From the NCBI RefSeq assembly GCF_003386235.1, contig NZ_QRDZ01000012.1, positions 166,040-230,039 on the forward strand: a DNA stretch of 64,000 bases, in the 5' to 3' direction. How positions within the stretch are numbered: the stretch's first letter is position 1; every line of letters starts with the position of its first letter. The notes under the pieces are model-generated. The model made no database searches. It saw nothing but the letters and a program-made list of their open reading frames with translations, and was not told the DNA's origin. Of the stretch, positions 42,356 to 51,339 are shown piece after piece. A program made the translations under genes and the position numbers. The stretch is from Cohnella phaseoli (GTDB lineage Bacteria; Bacillota; Bacilli; Paenibacillales; Paenibacillaceae).

Positions 42356-43307
42356 TACGATTCCGAACCGCCAGGCGATGTGCGAGGCGCTGCTCGAATT
42401 GGCCGAGAGCGATCGCGATATTATGGTGCTGGCGAGCGATTCGCGCGGCTCGGCGGCCATGGCGCCGTTTGCCAAGCGCTACCCCGAGCAGTTTGTGGAG
42501 ACCGGCATTGCGGAACAAAATATTGTCGGCATTGCGGCGGGGCTGGCGCATAGCGGCAAGACGCCGTTCGTGACTTCCCCGGCATGCTTCCTGAGCATGC
42601 GAAGCATCGAACAAATCAAGGTGGATGTCGCTTATTCGGGTACTAACGTGAAGCTGGTCGGGATTAGCGGCGGCATCTCCTACGGCGCGCTCGGCATGTC
42701 CCATCACTCCGTGCAGGACATCGCCGTAACGAGGGCCATCCCCGGGTTGGCCGTCGTACTTCCGGCCGATCGCCACGAGACGAAGAAGATGACGAAGGCG
42801 ATCGCCGAATACGAAGGCGGGGTCTACGTGCGGATCGGCCGGAACCCGGTCGAGGACGTGTACGAGGAGAACGACGACCGCGAGTTCGTTCTTGGCAAAG
42901 CCGTCCGTCTGAAGGACGGCACCGATCTGACGCTGATCGCGGCAGGCGAGACGGTGCGGGTAGCGCTGGATGCGGCTGAGCTGCTGGCGCAGGACGGCAT
43001 TCGGGCTCGCGTGCTGAATATGCATACGATCAAGCCGCTCGACGAGGAGGCGATCGTCGCCGCAGCCGAAGAGACGGGGGCGATCATTACCCTTGAGGAG
43101 CACAGCGTATTCGGCGGGCTTGGAGCCGCCGTCGCCGAAGTGACGGCGCAGCATTGTCCCGTTCCTCTGCGGATTCTAGGCATTCCCGACGAGCCCGCAA
43201 TCGCCGGCAAGACGGCCGAAGTGTTCCGCCATTATGGGATTTCTGCGGAGCACGTCAAGGAGCTGGCCGAACAATTGCTGAAGCGGACCGGTGTACAGGC
43301 GAAATGA
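42348..43307 (+). CDS. Transketolase, C-terminal (pyrimidine-binding) subunit; candidate apulose-4-phosphate transketolase subunit B
   Basis: 319 aa. The PYR domain has VETGIAEQNIVGIAAGLA, with the catalytic Glu that activates TPP, and the C-terminal transketolase domain has IKPLDEEAIVAAAEETG and EEHSVFGGLGAAVAE. ATG 42348 follows GAGGAAAGGAG and overlaps the first subunit by 8 bp; it overlaps the kinase gene by 4 bp at its end. With its partner it transfers a ketol group; the apulose 4-phosphate substrate is inferred from context. Confidence 0.9.
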   Translation: MPNTIPNRQAMCEALLELAESDRDIMVLASDSRGSAAMAPFAKRYPEQFVETGIAEQNIVGIAAGLAHSGKTPFVTSPACFLSMRSIEQIKVDVAYSGTNVKLVGISGGISYGALGMSHHSVQDIAVTRAIPGLAVVLPADRHETKKMTKAIAEYEGGVYVRIGRNPVEDVYEENDDREFVLGKAVRLKDGTDLTLIAAGETVRVALDAAELLAQDGIRARVLNMHTIKPLDEEAIVAAAEETGAIITLEEHSVFGGLGAAVAEVTAQHCPVPLRILGIPDEPAIAGKTAEVFRHYGISAEHVKELAEQLLKRTGVQAK

Positions 43308-44809
43308 GCGGCTTGGATCGCTATCTGCTCACCGTAGATCAAAGCACGGCCGGCACGAAAGCCGTACTGACCGATCGGGAGGGACGCATCCGGCACCGCT
43401 GCTCGCTGGGACATCGCCAAATTTATCCGCAGGACGGCTGGGTGGAACATGATCCGCTAGAGCTGTATGATAACGTTAAAGGCGTCATTCGCGGCGTGAT
43501 GGAGCAGGCGGGCATCGGACCAAACGAGGTCGCGGCCCTGACGATTACGAATCAACGCGAGACGGCGCTGCTCTGGGATCGCGAGACCGGGCTGCCCGTC
43601 GGCAATGCAATCGTCTGGCAATGCCGCCGTTCTGCCGGCTGGTGCGAACGGATGAAGCGGGAAGGGCTGGAGCCGCTCGTCGCCTCCAAAACCGGACTTC
43701 CGCTCGATCCTTATTTCTCGGCAGGCAAGTGGCGCTGGCTGCTGGATCACGCCGCTGGCGGCATCCCGGCCGAGCGACTGGCCGCAGGCACGGTCGACAG
43801 CTGGCTGATCTGGAAGCTGACGGGCGGCAGCGTACATGCAACCGATTACACCAATGCCAGCCGGACGCAATTGTTCAACATTCATACGCTGATGTGGGAC
43901 GAGGAATTGGCGGAGAGGTTCGGCATTCCGCTGTCCATGCTTCCCGAAGCGAGAGATAGCAATTCCCTGTACGGCATGACGGACGAGCCGGAGCTGTTTC
44001 CGGTTCCGAAGCCGATTGCGGGCGTCATCGGAGACTCGCAGGCGGCGCTGTTCGGACAGCAGTGCACCTTGCCGGGCATGGCCAAGGGCACGTACGGCAC
44101 GGGAACGTCTGTGCTGATGTATGCGGGCGACAAGCCGGTACAAGCCAATCAGGGATTGGTTGCGGCGATTGCCTGGAGCATCGACGGCAAAGCGGAGTAT
44201 GCGCTGGAAGGCGTCATCCGTTCTACCGGCGACTGCTTGAACTGGGTGCGCAACGAGCTTGGCTTGTTCTCCGATTATTCCGAGCTGGAGACGGCCGTCG
44301 CCGAGATTGCCGATACGGGCGGCGTATATCTCGTCCCGGCTTTCGTCGGGCTCGGCGCGCCGCACTGGAACGCTCGCGCTCGTGCGGCCGTCATCGGCCT
44401 GAACCGCTCGTCGGATCGGCGCCATCTGCTGCGCGCCGCGCTGGAGAGCATCGCTTTCCAGGTCGCGGACGCGGTTCGGCTGCTGTCGGCGGAGACCGGC
44501 GAGCCGCTGCGCGAGCTGCGCGTCGATGGAGGCGCAACCGCCAATGAGCTGCTGATGCGCTTCCAGGCCGACTTGCTGGATGCGGAGGTCGTCCGTTCCG
44601 ATGCGGCCGAGCTGTCTGCGCTAGGCTCCGCTTATATGGGCGGGCTCGCCCTCGGATGGTGGGATCGGGAGAAGCTGTTTTCTTTTTACCGCAAGGTTAA
44701 GGTTTATTCGCCGAATATGGCTAAGGATACGCGAGAGCGACTGATTCGAGGCTGGCAGGCCGCCGTGAAAGCAGTGCTCGTCGCCGAAGAAACGTCGCGA
44801 GACGATTAA
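43304..44809 (+). CDS. FGGY family kinase, GlpK-like sequence; candidate apulose kinase
   Basis: 501 aa. The N-terminal motif is LTVDQSTAGTKAVLTD. Sequence features resemble glycerol kinase (LTITNQRETALLWD, SKTGLPLDPYFSAGKWRWLLD, GTYGTGTSVLMYAG), but the classical GlpK DQGTTSSR motif is not kept. It is translationally coupled (ATGA) to the split transketolase, which argues for a ketose kinase making the transketolase substrate, as AplK does for D-apulose. Glycerol kinase remains the main alternative, but no glycerol genes are nearby. Confidence 0.85.
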   Translation: MSGLDRYLLTVDQSTAGTKAVLTDREGRIRHRCSLGHRQIYPQDGWVEHDPLELYDNVKGVIRGVMEQAGIGPNEVAALTITNQRETALLWDRETGLPVGNAIVWQCRRSAGWCERMKREGLEPLVASKTGLPLDPYFSAGKWRWLLDHAAGGIPAERLAAGTVDSWLIWKLTGGSVHATDYTNASRTQLFNIHTLMWDEELAERFGIPLSMLPEARDSNSLYGMTDEPELFPVPKPIAGVIGDSQAALFGQQCTLPGMAKGTYGTGTSVLMYAGDKPVQANQGLVAAIAWSIDGKAEYALEGVIRSTGDCLNWVRNELGLFSDYSELETAVAEIADTGGVYLVPAFVGLGAPHWNARARAAVIGLNRSSDRRHLLRAALESIAFQVADAVRLLSAETGEPLRELRVDGGATANELLMRFQADLLDAEVVRSDAAELSALGSAYMGGLALGWWDREKLFSFYRKVKVYSPNMAKDTRERLIRGWQAAVKAVLVAEETSRDD

Positions 44810-44882
44810 GCTGCGGACGTCGGCCGACTGTGGAAGCCGGCGTGCCGCCAACACCAATACAGGAACACGGAGGAATCGCCAA

Positions 44883-47534
44883 ATGTCACTGCGCGTCGTC
44901 CACTTAAAAACAGAATATGTCGTAAATCCGCTTGGACTCGACGAGAAAAAGCCAAGGCTGTTCTGGCGTCTGGATTCGACGGAACGGGGAGCCGCGCAGA
45001 GCGCCTATCGCGTGCTCGTCGCTTCCTCGAGGGAGGCGCTGGATCGCCATGAAGGAGATCAGTGGGATTCTGGCAAAGTCGCGTCCTCAAGTCAGATCCA
45101 GATCGAATACGACGGCAAGCCGCTTGTTTCCGAAGGCTGCTATTATTGGAAGGTGCAAGTATGGGACGGCGCAGATCGGCCGTCCGACTGGAGCGAAACG
45201 GCATTCTGGACGATGGGGCTGCTCGACCGCGGCGAATGGAAAGCCGGCTGGATCGGCCGCAAGACGGAAGCTAACGTTCAGATGCAGCCTTCACCGTACG
45301 TTCGCAAATCTTTTGCCGTCGAAGGCAAGATTCAGAGAGCGACCGCTTACGCGACGGCGCTCGGACTGTACGAGCTGCGCGTGAACGGGGAGAAGGTCGG
45401 CGATCTGTTCGCGCCGGGCTTTACCGATTACGACAAGCGGGTGCAGGTGCAAACCTACGACGTGACTCGTCTTCTGACGGAAGGGGATAACGCGGTCGGC
45501 GCGGTGCTGGGCGACGGCTGGTATTGCGGAACCGTCGGGTTTCTGGGCGATAAGGTGTACGGGGAGCGCCCGTTTTTCCTCCTGCAGATCCACATCGAGT
45601 TGGCAGACGGCACGAAGCGCATCGTTGCGACCGATTCGTCCTGGCGGACGAACCGCGGTCCGCTGCAATACTCCGATATGATTAAGGGAGAAGCGTACGA
45701 CGCCCGTCTTGAGCTGGACGGCTGGGATCGGCCGGGCTTCGACGATTCGGGCTGGGAGCAGCCGGACGTTCGGCCCGGCTACAACGGATTGCTGACTGCC
45801 TCGATCGAGCCGCCGGTGCGGATTACCGAGACGTTAAAGCCGATCTCCGTTCGTCGCACGGAATCCGGCTCGTACATTTACGATATGGGGCAAAACATGG
45901 TCGGCTGGACGGAAGTGAAGGTTCGCGGGGAACGCGGGCGGAAGGTGACGCTGAGCCATGCGGAGATGCTGAACCCGGACGGCTCGCTGTACCTGGACAA
46001 CCTGCGCGTCGCCGTGCAGCAGGATCATTACGTTCTGAAAGGAGAAGGCGAGGAGAGCTACGAGCCTCGTTTCACTTTCCACGGCTTCCGCTATGTAGAG
46101 CTGATCGGCTATCCGGGCGAAGCGGATCTGGAGACGATCGTCGGCAAGGTCATTCACTCCGACACGCCTCGCACGGGCCGGCTGCAGACGAACGACGAAA
46201 TGGTCAACAAGCTCTACTCGAACATCGTCTGGGGTCAACGAGGCAACTTCCTGTCCGTACCGACAGACTGCCCGCAGCGCGACGAGCGGCTCGGCTGGAC
46301 AGGAGACGCGCAGATTTTTGCCAGAACGGCTTCCTATAACATGGACGTCTCCCGCTTTTTCACCAAATTTATGTGGGATATGATCGACGCTCAGCAGCCG
46401 TCCGGCGCCTTCACGGACGTTGCTCCGGATGCAGGCTGGATTCGTCACAAAATGTGGAGCACTCGCCTGAACTGGTTCGCGCCGGACAATGCCGGATGGG
46501 GCGACGCGGGCGTTGTCATTCCCTGGACGTTGTACCTGATGTACGGGGATACGCGCATTCTGGACACGCACTACGAAGCGATGGTTCGCTGGGTCGAGTA
46601 TTTGAAGGCGAATACGAACGAACTCGTGCGTCCGGACTACGCCAACTACGGCGATTGGCTGTCGATCGACGCGGATACGCCTAAAGAAGTGCTGGCCACC
46701 GCCTATTTCGCTTACAGCACCAAGCTGCTGTCGCGTATTGCCGGCGTGCTGGGCCGAACGGAAGACGAAGCGCATTACGACGCACTGTTCCGGGATATCG
46801 CCGCCGCCTTCCGCCGCGCCTTCGTGGACGAAGAAGGACGCATCCACGGCGAGACGCAGACCGTATACGTGCTCGCGCTGCAATTCGAGCTGCTGGAAGG
46901 CCGCGTTCGCGAGCTGGCGATCGCCCGTCTCGTCGATAACATCCGCGCTCGGGGCAACCGGCTGTCGACCGGCTTCCTCGGCGTCGGCTATCTGCTGCCT
47001 TCGCTGACGGACAACGGACAGCTCGACGTGGCGTATACGCTGTTGACTCAGGAGGCGTTCCCGAGCTGGATGTATTCGATCAAGCACGGCGCGACGACCA
47101 TCTGGGAGCGTTGGGACGGCTGGACCGAGCATAACGGCTTCCAGACGCCGTCGATGAACTCGTTTAACCACTATTCGCTCGGCTCTGTCGGCGAGTGGAT
47201 GTTCCGCTACATGGCGGGCCTCGAAGCCGATCCGGCGCAGCCCGGCTTCCGCCGCGCGATTGTCCGGCCGCTTCCGGGCGGACGGCTTACCGAGGCGAAG
47301 GCGGAGTACGAGTCGCTGTACGGTGTTCTGTCGACCGACTGGAAGCTGTCCCCTGACGGCCGCTTCCGCTTGAACGTCCGCGTGCCGGCAGGCGCGACGG
47401 CAGCCGTCTTCGTACCCGGAGCGGACGTCCGCATGGATGGCCAGCCTGTATCGGGTGCCGGAATGTCGCTCGCAATCGAGATCGGCTCGGGCGAGTACGT
47501 ATTCGAAAGCCATATTTCTTCTACAGGCGTTTAA
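44883..47534 (+). CDS. Alpha-L-rhamnosidase, GH78
   Basis: 883 aa, cytoplasmic. It has the Bac_rhamnosid order: N-terminal beta domains (LGLDEKKPRLFWRL), domain with LYELRVNGEKVGD, then the (alpha/alpha)6 catalytic barrel with the signature PTDCPQRDERLGWTGDAQ (Asp467 and Glu468 in RDER), and a C-terminal beta-sandwich. It is an inverting enzyme removing terminal alpha-L-rhamnose from imported fragments. In rhamnogalacturonan II side chains apiose carries rhamnose, and many plant glycosides carry both, which fits the flanking apiose-type genes. A 73-bp gap precedes it. Confidence 0.95.
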   Translation: MSLRVVHLKTEYVVNPLGLDEKKPRLFWRLDSTERGAAQSAYRVLVASSREALDRHEGDQWDSGKVASSSQIQIEYDGKPLVSEGCYYWKVQVWDGADRPSDWSETAFWTMGLLDRGEWKAGWIGRKTEANVQMQPSPYVRKSFAVEGKIQRATAYATALGLYELRVNGEKVGDLFAPGFTDYDKRVQVQTYDVTRLLTEGDNAVGAVLGDGWYCGTVGFLGDKVYGERPFFLLQIHIELADGTKRIVATDSSWRTNRGPLQYSDMIKGEAYDARLELDGWDRPGFDDSGWEQPDVRPGYNGLLTASIEPPVRITETLKPISVRRTESGSYIYDMGQNMVGWTEVKVRGERGRKVTLSHAEMLNPDGSLYLDNLRVAVQQDHYVLKGEGEESYEPRFTFHGFRYVELIGYPGEADLETIVGKVIHSDTPRTGRLQTNDEMVNKLYSNIVWGQRGNFLSVPTDCPQRDERLGWTGDAQIFARTASYNMDVSRFFTKFMWDMIDAQQPSGAFTDVAPDAGWIRHKMWSTRLNWFAPDNAGWGDAGVVIPWTLYLMYGDTRILDTHYEAMVRWVEYLKANTNELVRPDYANYGDWLSIDADTPKEVLATAYFAYSTKLLSRIAGVLGRTEDEAHYDALFRDIAAAFRRAFVDEEGRIHGETQTVYVLALQFELLEGRVRELAIARLVDNIRARGNRLSTGFLGVGYLLPSLTDNGQLDVAYTLLTQEAFPSWMYSIKHGATTIWERWDGWTEHNGFQTPSMNSFNHYSLGSVGEWMFRYMAGLEADPAQPGFRRAIVRPLPGGRLTEAKAEYESLYGVLSTDWKLSPDGRFRLNVRVPAGATAAVFVPGADVRMDGQPVSGAGMSLAIEIGSGEYVFESHISSTGV

Positions 47535-47565
47535 CGGCAATAGATAAAAAGAGGAGCGATGAAGC

Positions 47566-49290
47566 ATGGCAAAACGACTGATTCCCGATACGCTGATGCT
47601 GGAGGAAAGAGGCGGGCACGCCCTGAACGCGATGACAGGTATGTCCGATCCCGATTTTCACGGCTATCCCTTTTTCGCGGCGAACCTGATGACCGAGCCG
47701 GCCAACCTGACGCACGGAGACTGGGATTTCGGATCCTCTCACGGCCGCATGATCGACGGCATGATTTTGGCCCGCCTTATGTCGGGAGAGACGCTGGGCG
47801 AGGAGATCGAGGCCAAGTACCGCGAAAATTTGATGACCTTCTTCAAGGAAGACGGACTTAGCTACAGGCAGCACAATCCGAACTTCGACTGGGAGCAGAA
47901 CGCCAACTTGATCGATCAGCGGGCCGTCATTTTGTCGCTGACGACCTGGTACATGACGACGGGCGATCCGAAGGTCAAGGAGGCGGCTGATCGTCATGTC
48001 GCCGCGCTGAAGCGGATCGCGATCAAGGAGCGCGAGGTTTGGTACTACCCGGCGTCGGAATACATGGAGGGCGGATGGCCGTCGAAGAACGCCGCTTTGC
48101 TTCGCCTTGCGCCCGACCCGGCCGCGTTCTGCGGACGGCTCGTCATGCCGCTGCTCAAGTATTACGAGGTAACCGGCAACAAGGACGCCTTCGAGCTGTG
48201 CCGTTTCTTCACCGCACTGATCGTCGAGCGCAGCGGCGTGTTTAACGAGGACGGCAGCTTTAACGACGGTTTAGCATACCGGAGCGGCCACTTTCATACG
48301 CGTCTTGGCACGCTGGACGCCATCGCTCGCTTCGGCGCTTTCACGGGCGACGCCAAACTGATCGCCTGGGTGGAGAAGAGCTATGCTTGGGCGCTGACCA
48401 AATGTACCGCGTTCGGATGGACTCCGGGAGATCTGAAGGAACAGGCGTACGAGCACGAAACCTGCTCCCTTGTCGATCTGATCGCGACGGGAATTACGCT
48501 GGCGAAAAACGGCTACACGAAATATTGGGGAACGGTCGAACGTTTCCTCCGCAATCATCTGGCGGAATCGCAGCTGCTCGATCTGGATTGGGTGAAGGAG
48601 ACGGCCGACAAGTCGGGCAACGTCCCGGGCCATATCAGCTATACGGACGTCGCCAAGCGCACTCGCGGGTCGTTCGCCGGTTATTCCGCTCCGAACGATT
48701 TCTGCTGCGACGTCAATCATGGGCGCGGCCATACGAACGATCTGCAAATTTGTTGCCTAGGCTCCGGCACTCGCGGCCTGTACATGGGCTGGAGCAATAC
48801 GATCACGGAGAAAAACGGCAGCGTAAGCGTCAACTTCCTGCTCAACCGCGGCTCCGTCTGGCTGGATGTGGACAGCTATTTGCCGCATGAAGGAAAAGTG
48901 GTGCTGCACGTTCGCCGCGACATTTCGGAGCTGCGCATCCGCATCCCGGAATGGGCCGGTTATACGAAGGTGAGAATCGTCCGCGAGCGCGGCGACGACG
49001 TTACGGAAGGCCGCGGCATGGACCCGAGCAGTTGGGTACAGGAGCATTTCCTGCTGCTGGGCGAGGCTTGCGAGGGAGAAAAGATTACGGTGACGTTCCC
49101 GCTGGATACGCGCACGACCGTCGAGACGGCGATCGGGCAGACGTTCCTGACGCAATGGCGCGGAGACGACGTCGTCGGCATTTCCCCGGAAGGACGTTAT
49201 CATCCGTTCTACAGCGGACGCCAGGTGTTCGATACCGCGCCGATGCGCGAAGGCGAATACCAGCGGCCGAGCAATGAAATCGTATGGTAA
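47566..49290 (+). CDS. GH127-type beta-L-arabinofuranosidase-like protein
   Basis: 574 aa, cytoplasmic, mainly helical as expected for an (alpha/alpha)6 barrel, with a C-terminal beta region. The Zn-thiolate signature of GH127 enzymes is visible: Glu298-x-Cys300 in HETCSLVD, and Cys396-Cys397 in LQICCLGSG. In HypBA1-type enzymes the first Cys of that pair is the nucleophile and the others hold zinc. Overall sequence is divergent, so another furanoside could be the substrate; apiose is also a furanose. It sits between the rhamnosidase and racemase-like genes, with 31- and 21-bp gaps. Confidence 0.75.
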   Translation: MAKRLIPDTLMLEERGGHALNAMTGMSDPDFHGYPFFAANLMTEPANLTHGDWDFGSSHGRMIDGMILARLMSGETLGEEIEAKYRENLMTFFKEDGLSYRQHNPNFDWEQNANLIDQRAVILSLTTWYMTTGDPKVKEAADRHVAALKRIAIKEREVWYYPASEYMEGGWPSKNAALLRLAPDPAAFCGRLVMPLLKYYEVTGNKDAFELCRFFTALIVERSGVFNEDGSFNDGLAYRSGHFHTRLGTLDAIARFGAFTGDAKLIAWVEKSYAWALTKCTAFGWTPGDLKEQAYEHETCSLVDLIATGITLAKNGYTKYWGTVERFLRNHLAESQLLDLDWVKETADKSGNVPGHISYTDVAKRTRGSFAGYSAPNDFCCDVNHGRGHTNDLQICCLGSGTRGLYMGWSNTITEKNGSVSVNFLLNRGSVWLDVDSYLPHEGKVVLHVRRDISELRIRIPEWAGYTKVRIVRERGDDVTEGRGMDPSSWVQEHFLLLGEACEGEKITVTFPLDTRTTVETAIGQTFLTQWRGDDVVGISPEGRYHPFYSGRQVFDTAPMREGEYQRPSNEIVW

Positions 49291-49311
49291 TGCCTAAGGA
49301 GGAATAGGACG

Positions 49312-50028
49312 ATGAAAACTGTCGTTGCCGTATATACCGGCCAAGGGCTGGCCGATCCGCTGAAGGCGGTATTTCGCGAAGTGCTGCCGGACGTGCGGCT
49401 GGTGAACATCATTGACGACTCCCTGATCGGGGATGTCGTCCAGGCGGGGCATATTCCGCCGGGCGTGGCGCGCCGCCTCGTGCAATATTTTCATCACGGC
49501 GAGGAGCTGGGCGCGGACGTCATTCTGAATACGTGCTCGTCGGTCGGCGAGGTCGCCGAGGAAGCGCGCAAGCTCATCGGCGTTCCGATCGTCAAGATCG
49601 ACGACGCGATGGCGGCCAAGGCGGCCGCGGCCTACGACCGGGTCGCGGTGCTGGCTACGCTGCCGTCGACGCTTCAGCCGACGATGCGTCTGATCGAAGC
49701 CAAAGCGGCCGAACTGGGACGCGACGTCAAGCTCGTTAACGGCCTGGCGGAGGGCGCGTTCGAGGCGCTGACCGGCGGCAGGCCGGAGGAGCATGATCGA
49801 ATCCTGCTTGAGACGGCGCTGCGCGTCGCGAAGGACGCAGATGCGATCGTATTGGCGCAGGGCTCGATGGCTAGGATGGAGAAGGCTTTGGCCGAAGAGA
49901 CGGGTAAGCCGGTGCTATCCAGCCCGCGGCTTGGCGTTGAGCAAGTAAGGGAGACGCTGGAGAAGCTGAGCCGGGGCGAACCGATTGAGCGGCCTAGCTT
50001 CGGCGGGGCGACGCAGGTTTGCGGCTGA
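49312..50028 (+). CDS. Aspartate/glutamate racemase superfamily protein
   Basis: 238 aa. The two-domain Asp/Glu/hydantoin racemase fold carries Cys in NTCSSVGEVAEEA (near residue 77), the N-terminal catalytic Cys. The second half has LPSTLQPTMRLIEAKA and ends with IVLAQGSMARME, where the usual second Cys position appears to be Ala or Ser. A single-Cys site is seen in decarboxylases and isomerases of this superfamily, so amino-acid racemisation is unlikely. It lies directly before the RuBisCO-like and DUF1537 kinase genes and may act on a sugar acid in that pathway. Confidence 0.82.
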   Translation: MKTVVAVYTGQGLADPLKAVFREVLPDVRLVNIIDDSLIGDVVQAGHIPPGVARRLVQYFHHGEELGADVILNTCSSVGEVAEEARKLIGVPIVKIDDAMAAKAAAAYDRVAVLATLPSTLQPTMRLIEAKAAELGRDVKLVNGLAEGAFEALTGGRPEEHDRILLETALRVAKDADAIVLAQGSMARMEKALAEETGKPVLSSPRLGVEQVRETLEKLSRGEPIERPSFGGATQVCG

Positions 50029-50074
50029 GCCGTTAGGCAAGCCGGAAGCGCGGAACTTGAAAGGGGAACGAAAG

Positions 50075-51334
50075 ATGAGCGAGGAACGCGTGAAGGCGGT
50101 CTACTTGGCGGAAACGCCTTATTCGCTGGAGAGGGTAGCGCAGATCATTGCCGGGGAACAGTCGACCGGTACGTTCACGGCGGTTCCCGGCGAGACGGAT
50201 GCGCTGAAGGAGCGGCATGCCGCCAGAGTGGAAGCGATCGAGGCGCTGGAGGAGGCTGACGCCCCCTCCTTGCCCGGCTCGAAGCTGCCGCAGGGACATG
50301 ACGGCAAGTATCGGCGGGGCTATATTACGGTATCGTTTCCGCTGCACAATTTTGGGCCGTCGATCCCGAACCTGATGTCGGCGGTGGCGGGCAATTTGTA
50401 CGAGCTGCAAGAGCTGTCCGGCCTAAGGCTCGTCGATCTCGAGCTGCCGGCATCGTTCGCCGGGCGTTACCCGGGGCCGAAGTTCGGCATCGAGGGCACG
50501 AGAAAGCTGGCGGGCGTCTACGGGCGGCCGGTTCTCGGCACGATCGTGAAGCCGAGCATCGGGCTGTCGCCGGAGGAGCTGGGCAAGCTGGTGTACGACC
50601 TGGCTTTGGCCGGAATGGATTTTATCAAGGACGACGAGTTGAACGCCAATCCGCCCTATTTTCCGTTGGAGCTAAAGGTGAAGACGGTAATGGAGGCCGT
50701 GGAGCGGGCTGCCGACGTTACCGGACGCAAGCTGATGTACGCGTTCAACATTACCGGAGATATCGATGAGCTCAAAGCCAATCACGACTTGGTCGTCCGC
50801 TCGGGCGGAACTTGCGTCATGGTCAGCATTTTGAGCGTCGGACTAGCCGGGCTGGCGTATTTGAACAGCTTTAGCGAGGTGCCGATCCACGGCCATCGCA
50901 ACCAGTGGGGCATGCTGACGCGAGCGCCGCTGCTTGGCTTCGAATTTACCGCTTACCAGAAGCTGTGCCGGTTGGCCGGGGCGGATCAGCTGCACGTCAA
51001 CGGCCTAAACAGCAAGTTTTACGAAAGCAACGAATCGGTGCTGCGTTCGATTAAAGCGTGCACGACGCCGCTGCTCGGCAGCTATGAGGCGATGCCGGTC
51101 GTATCGTCGGCGCAATGGGCGGGAACGGCTCCGGCAACCTACGAGGCAACGGGAAGCGTCGACGTCATGCATCTGGCGGGCGGCGGCATGCTCGCGCACC
51201 CGGACGGCCCGACCGCAGGCTTCGAGAGTATGAAGCTTGGCTGGGAAGCGGCGGTTCAGGGCATTCCGCTGAGCGAATACGCGCTTAGTCATCCGATTCT
51301 GCAGCGCGCCATCGACAAATACGGAAAGGGCTGA
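50075..51334 (+). CDS. RuBisCO-like protein (form IV), candidate 3-oxo-isoapionate-4-phosphate decarboxylase/hydrolase
   Basis: 419 aa, shorter than carboxylating RuBisCO (about 470). The N-terminal alpha/beta domain is followed by a TIM barrel. Lys159 (GTIVKPSIGLSPEE) and the metal-site Lys185-x-Asp187-Glu188 (DFIKDDELNANPP) match RuBisCO Lys175 and Lys201/Asp203/Glu204; the loop-6 consensus of true RuBisCO is absent. Next to a DUF1537 kinase it matches the D-apiose oxidative pathway, where such proteins decarboxylate or cleave 3-oxo-isoapionate 4-phosphate. It could also be another sugar-acid-phosphate RLP. ATG 50075 follows AAGGGGAACG. Confidence 0.9.
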   Translation: MSEERVKAVYLAETPYSLERVAQIIAGEQSTGTFTAVPGETDALKERHAARVEAIEALEEADAPSLPGSKLPQGHDGKYRRGYITVSFPLHNFGPSIPNLMSAVAGNLYELQELSGLRLVDLELPASFAGRYPGPKFGIEGTRKLAGVYGRPVLGTIVKPSIGLSPEELGKLVYDLALAGMDFIKDDELNANPPYFPLELKVKTVMEAVERAADVTGRKLMYAFNITGDIDELKANHDLVVRSGGTCVMVSILSVGLAGLAYLNSFSEVPIHGHRNQWGMLTRAPLLGFEFTAYQKLCRLAGADQLHVNGLNSKFYESNESVLRSIKACTTPLLGSYEAMPVVSSAQWAGTAPATYEATGSVDVMHLAGGGMLAHPDGPTAGFESMKLGWEAAVQGIPLSEYALSHPILQRAIDKYGKG

Positions 51335-51339
51335 CGCGG

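Noticed and set aside
43304..44809. Glycerol kinase of glycerol metabolism
   Set aside because: Sequence is GlpK-like, but it is translationally coupled to a split transketolase with no glpF or glpD nearby; a ketose kinase is more likely. Not fully excluded.
50075..51334. True carbon-fixing RuBisCO large subunit
   Set aside because: Too short, lacks the RuBisCO loop-6 consensus, has no phosphoribulokinase or small subunit nearby, and sits in a sugar catabolic operon.
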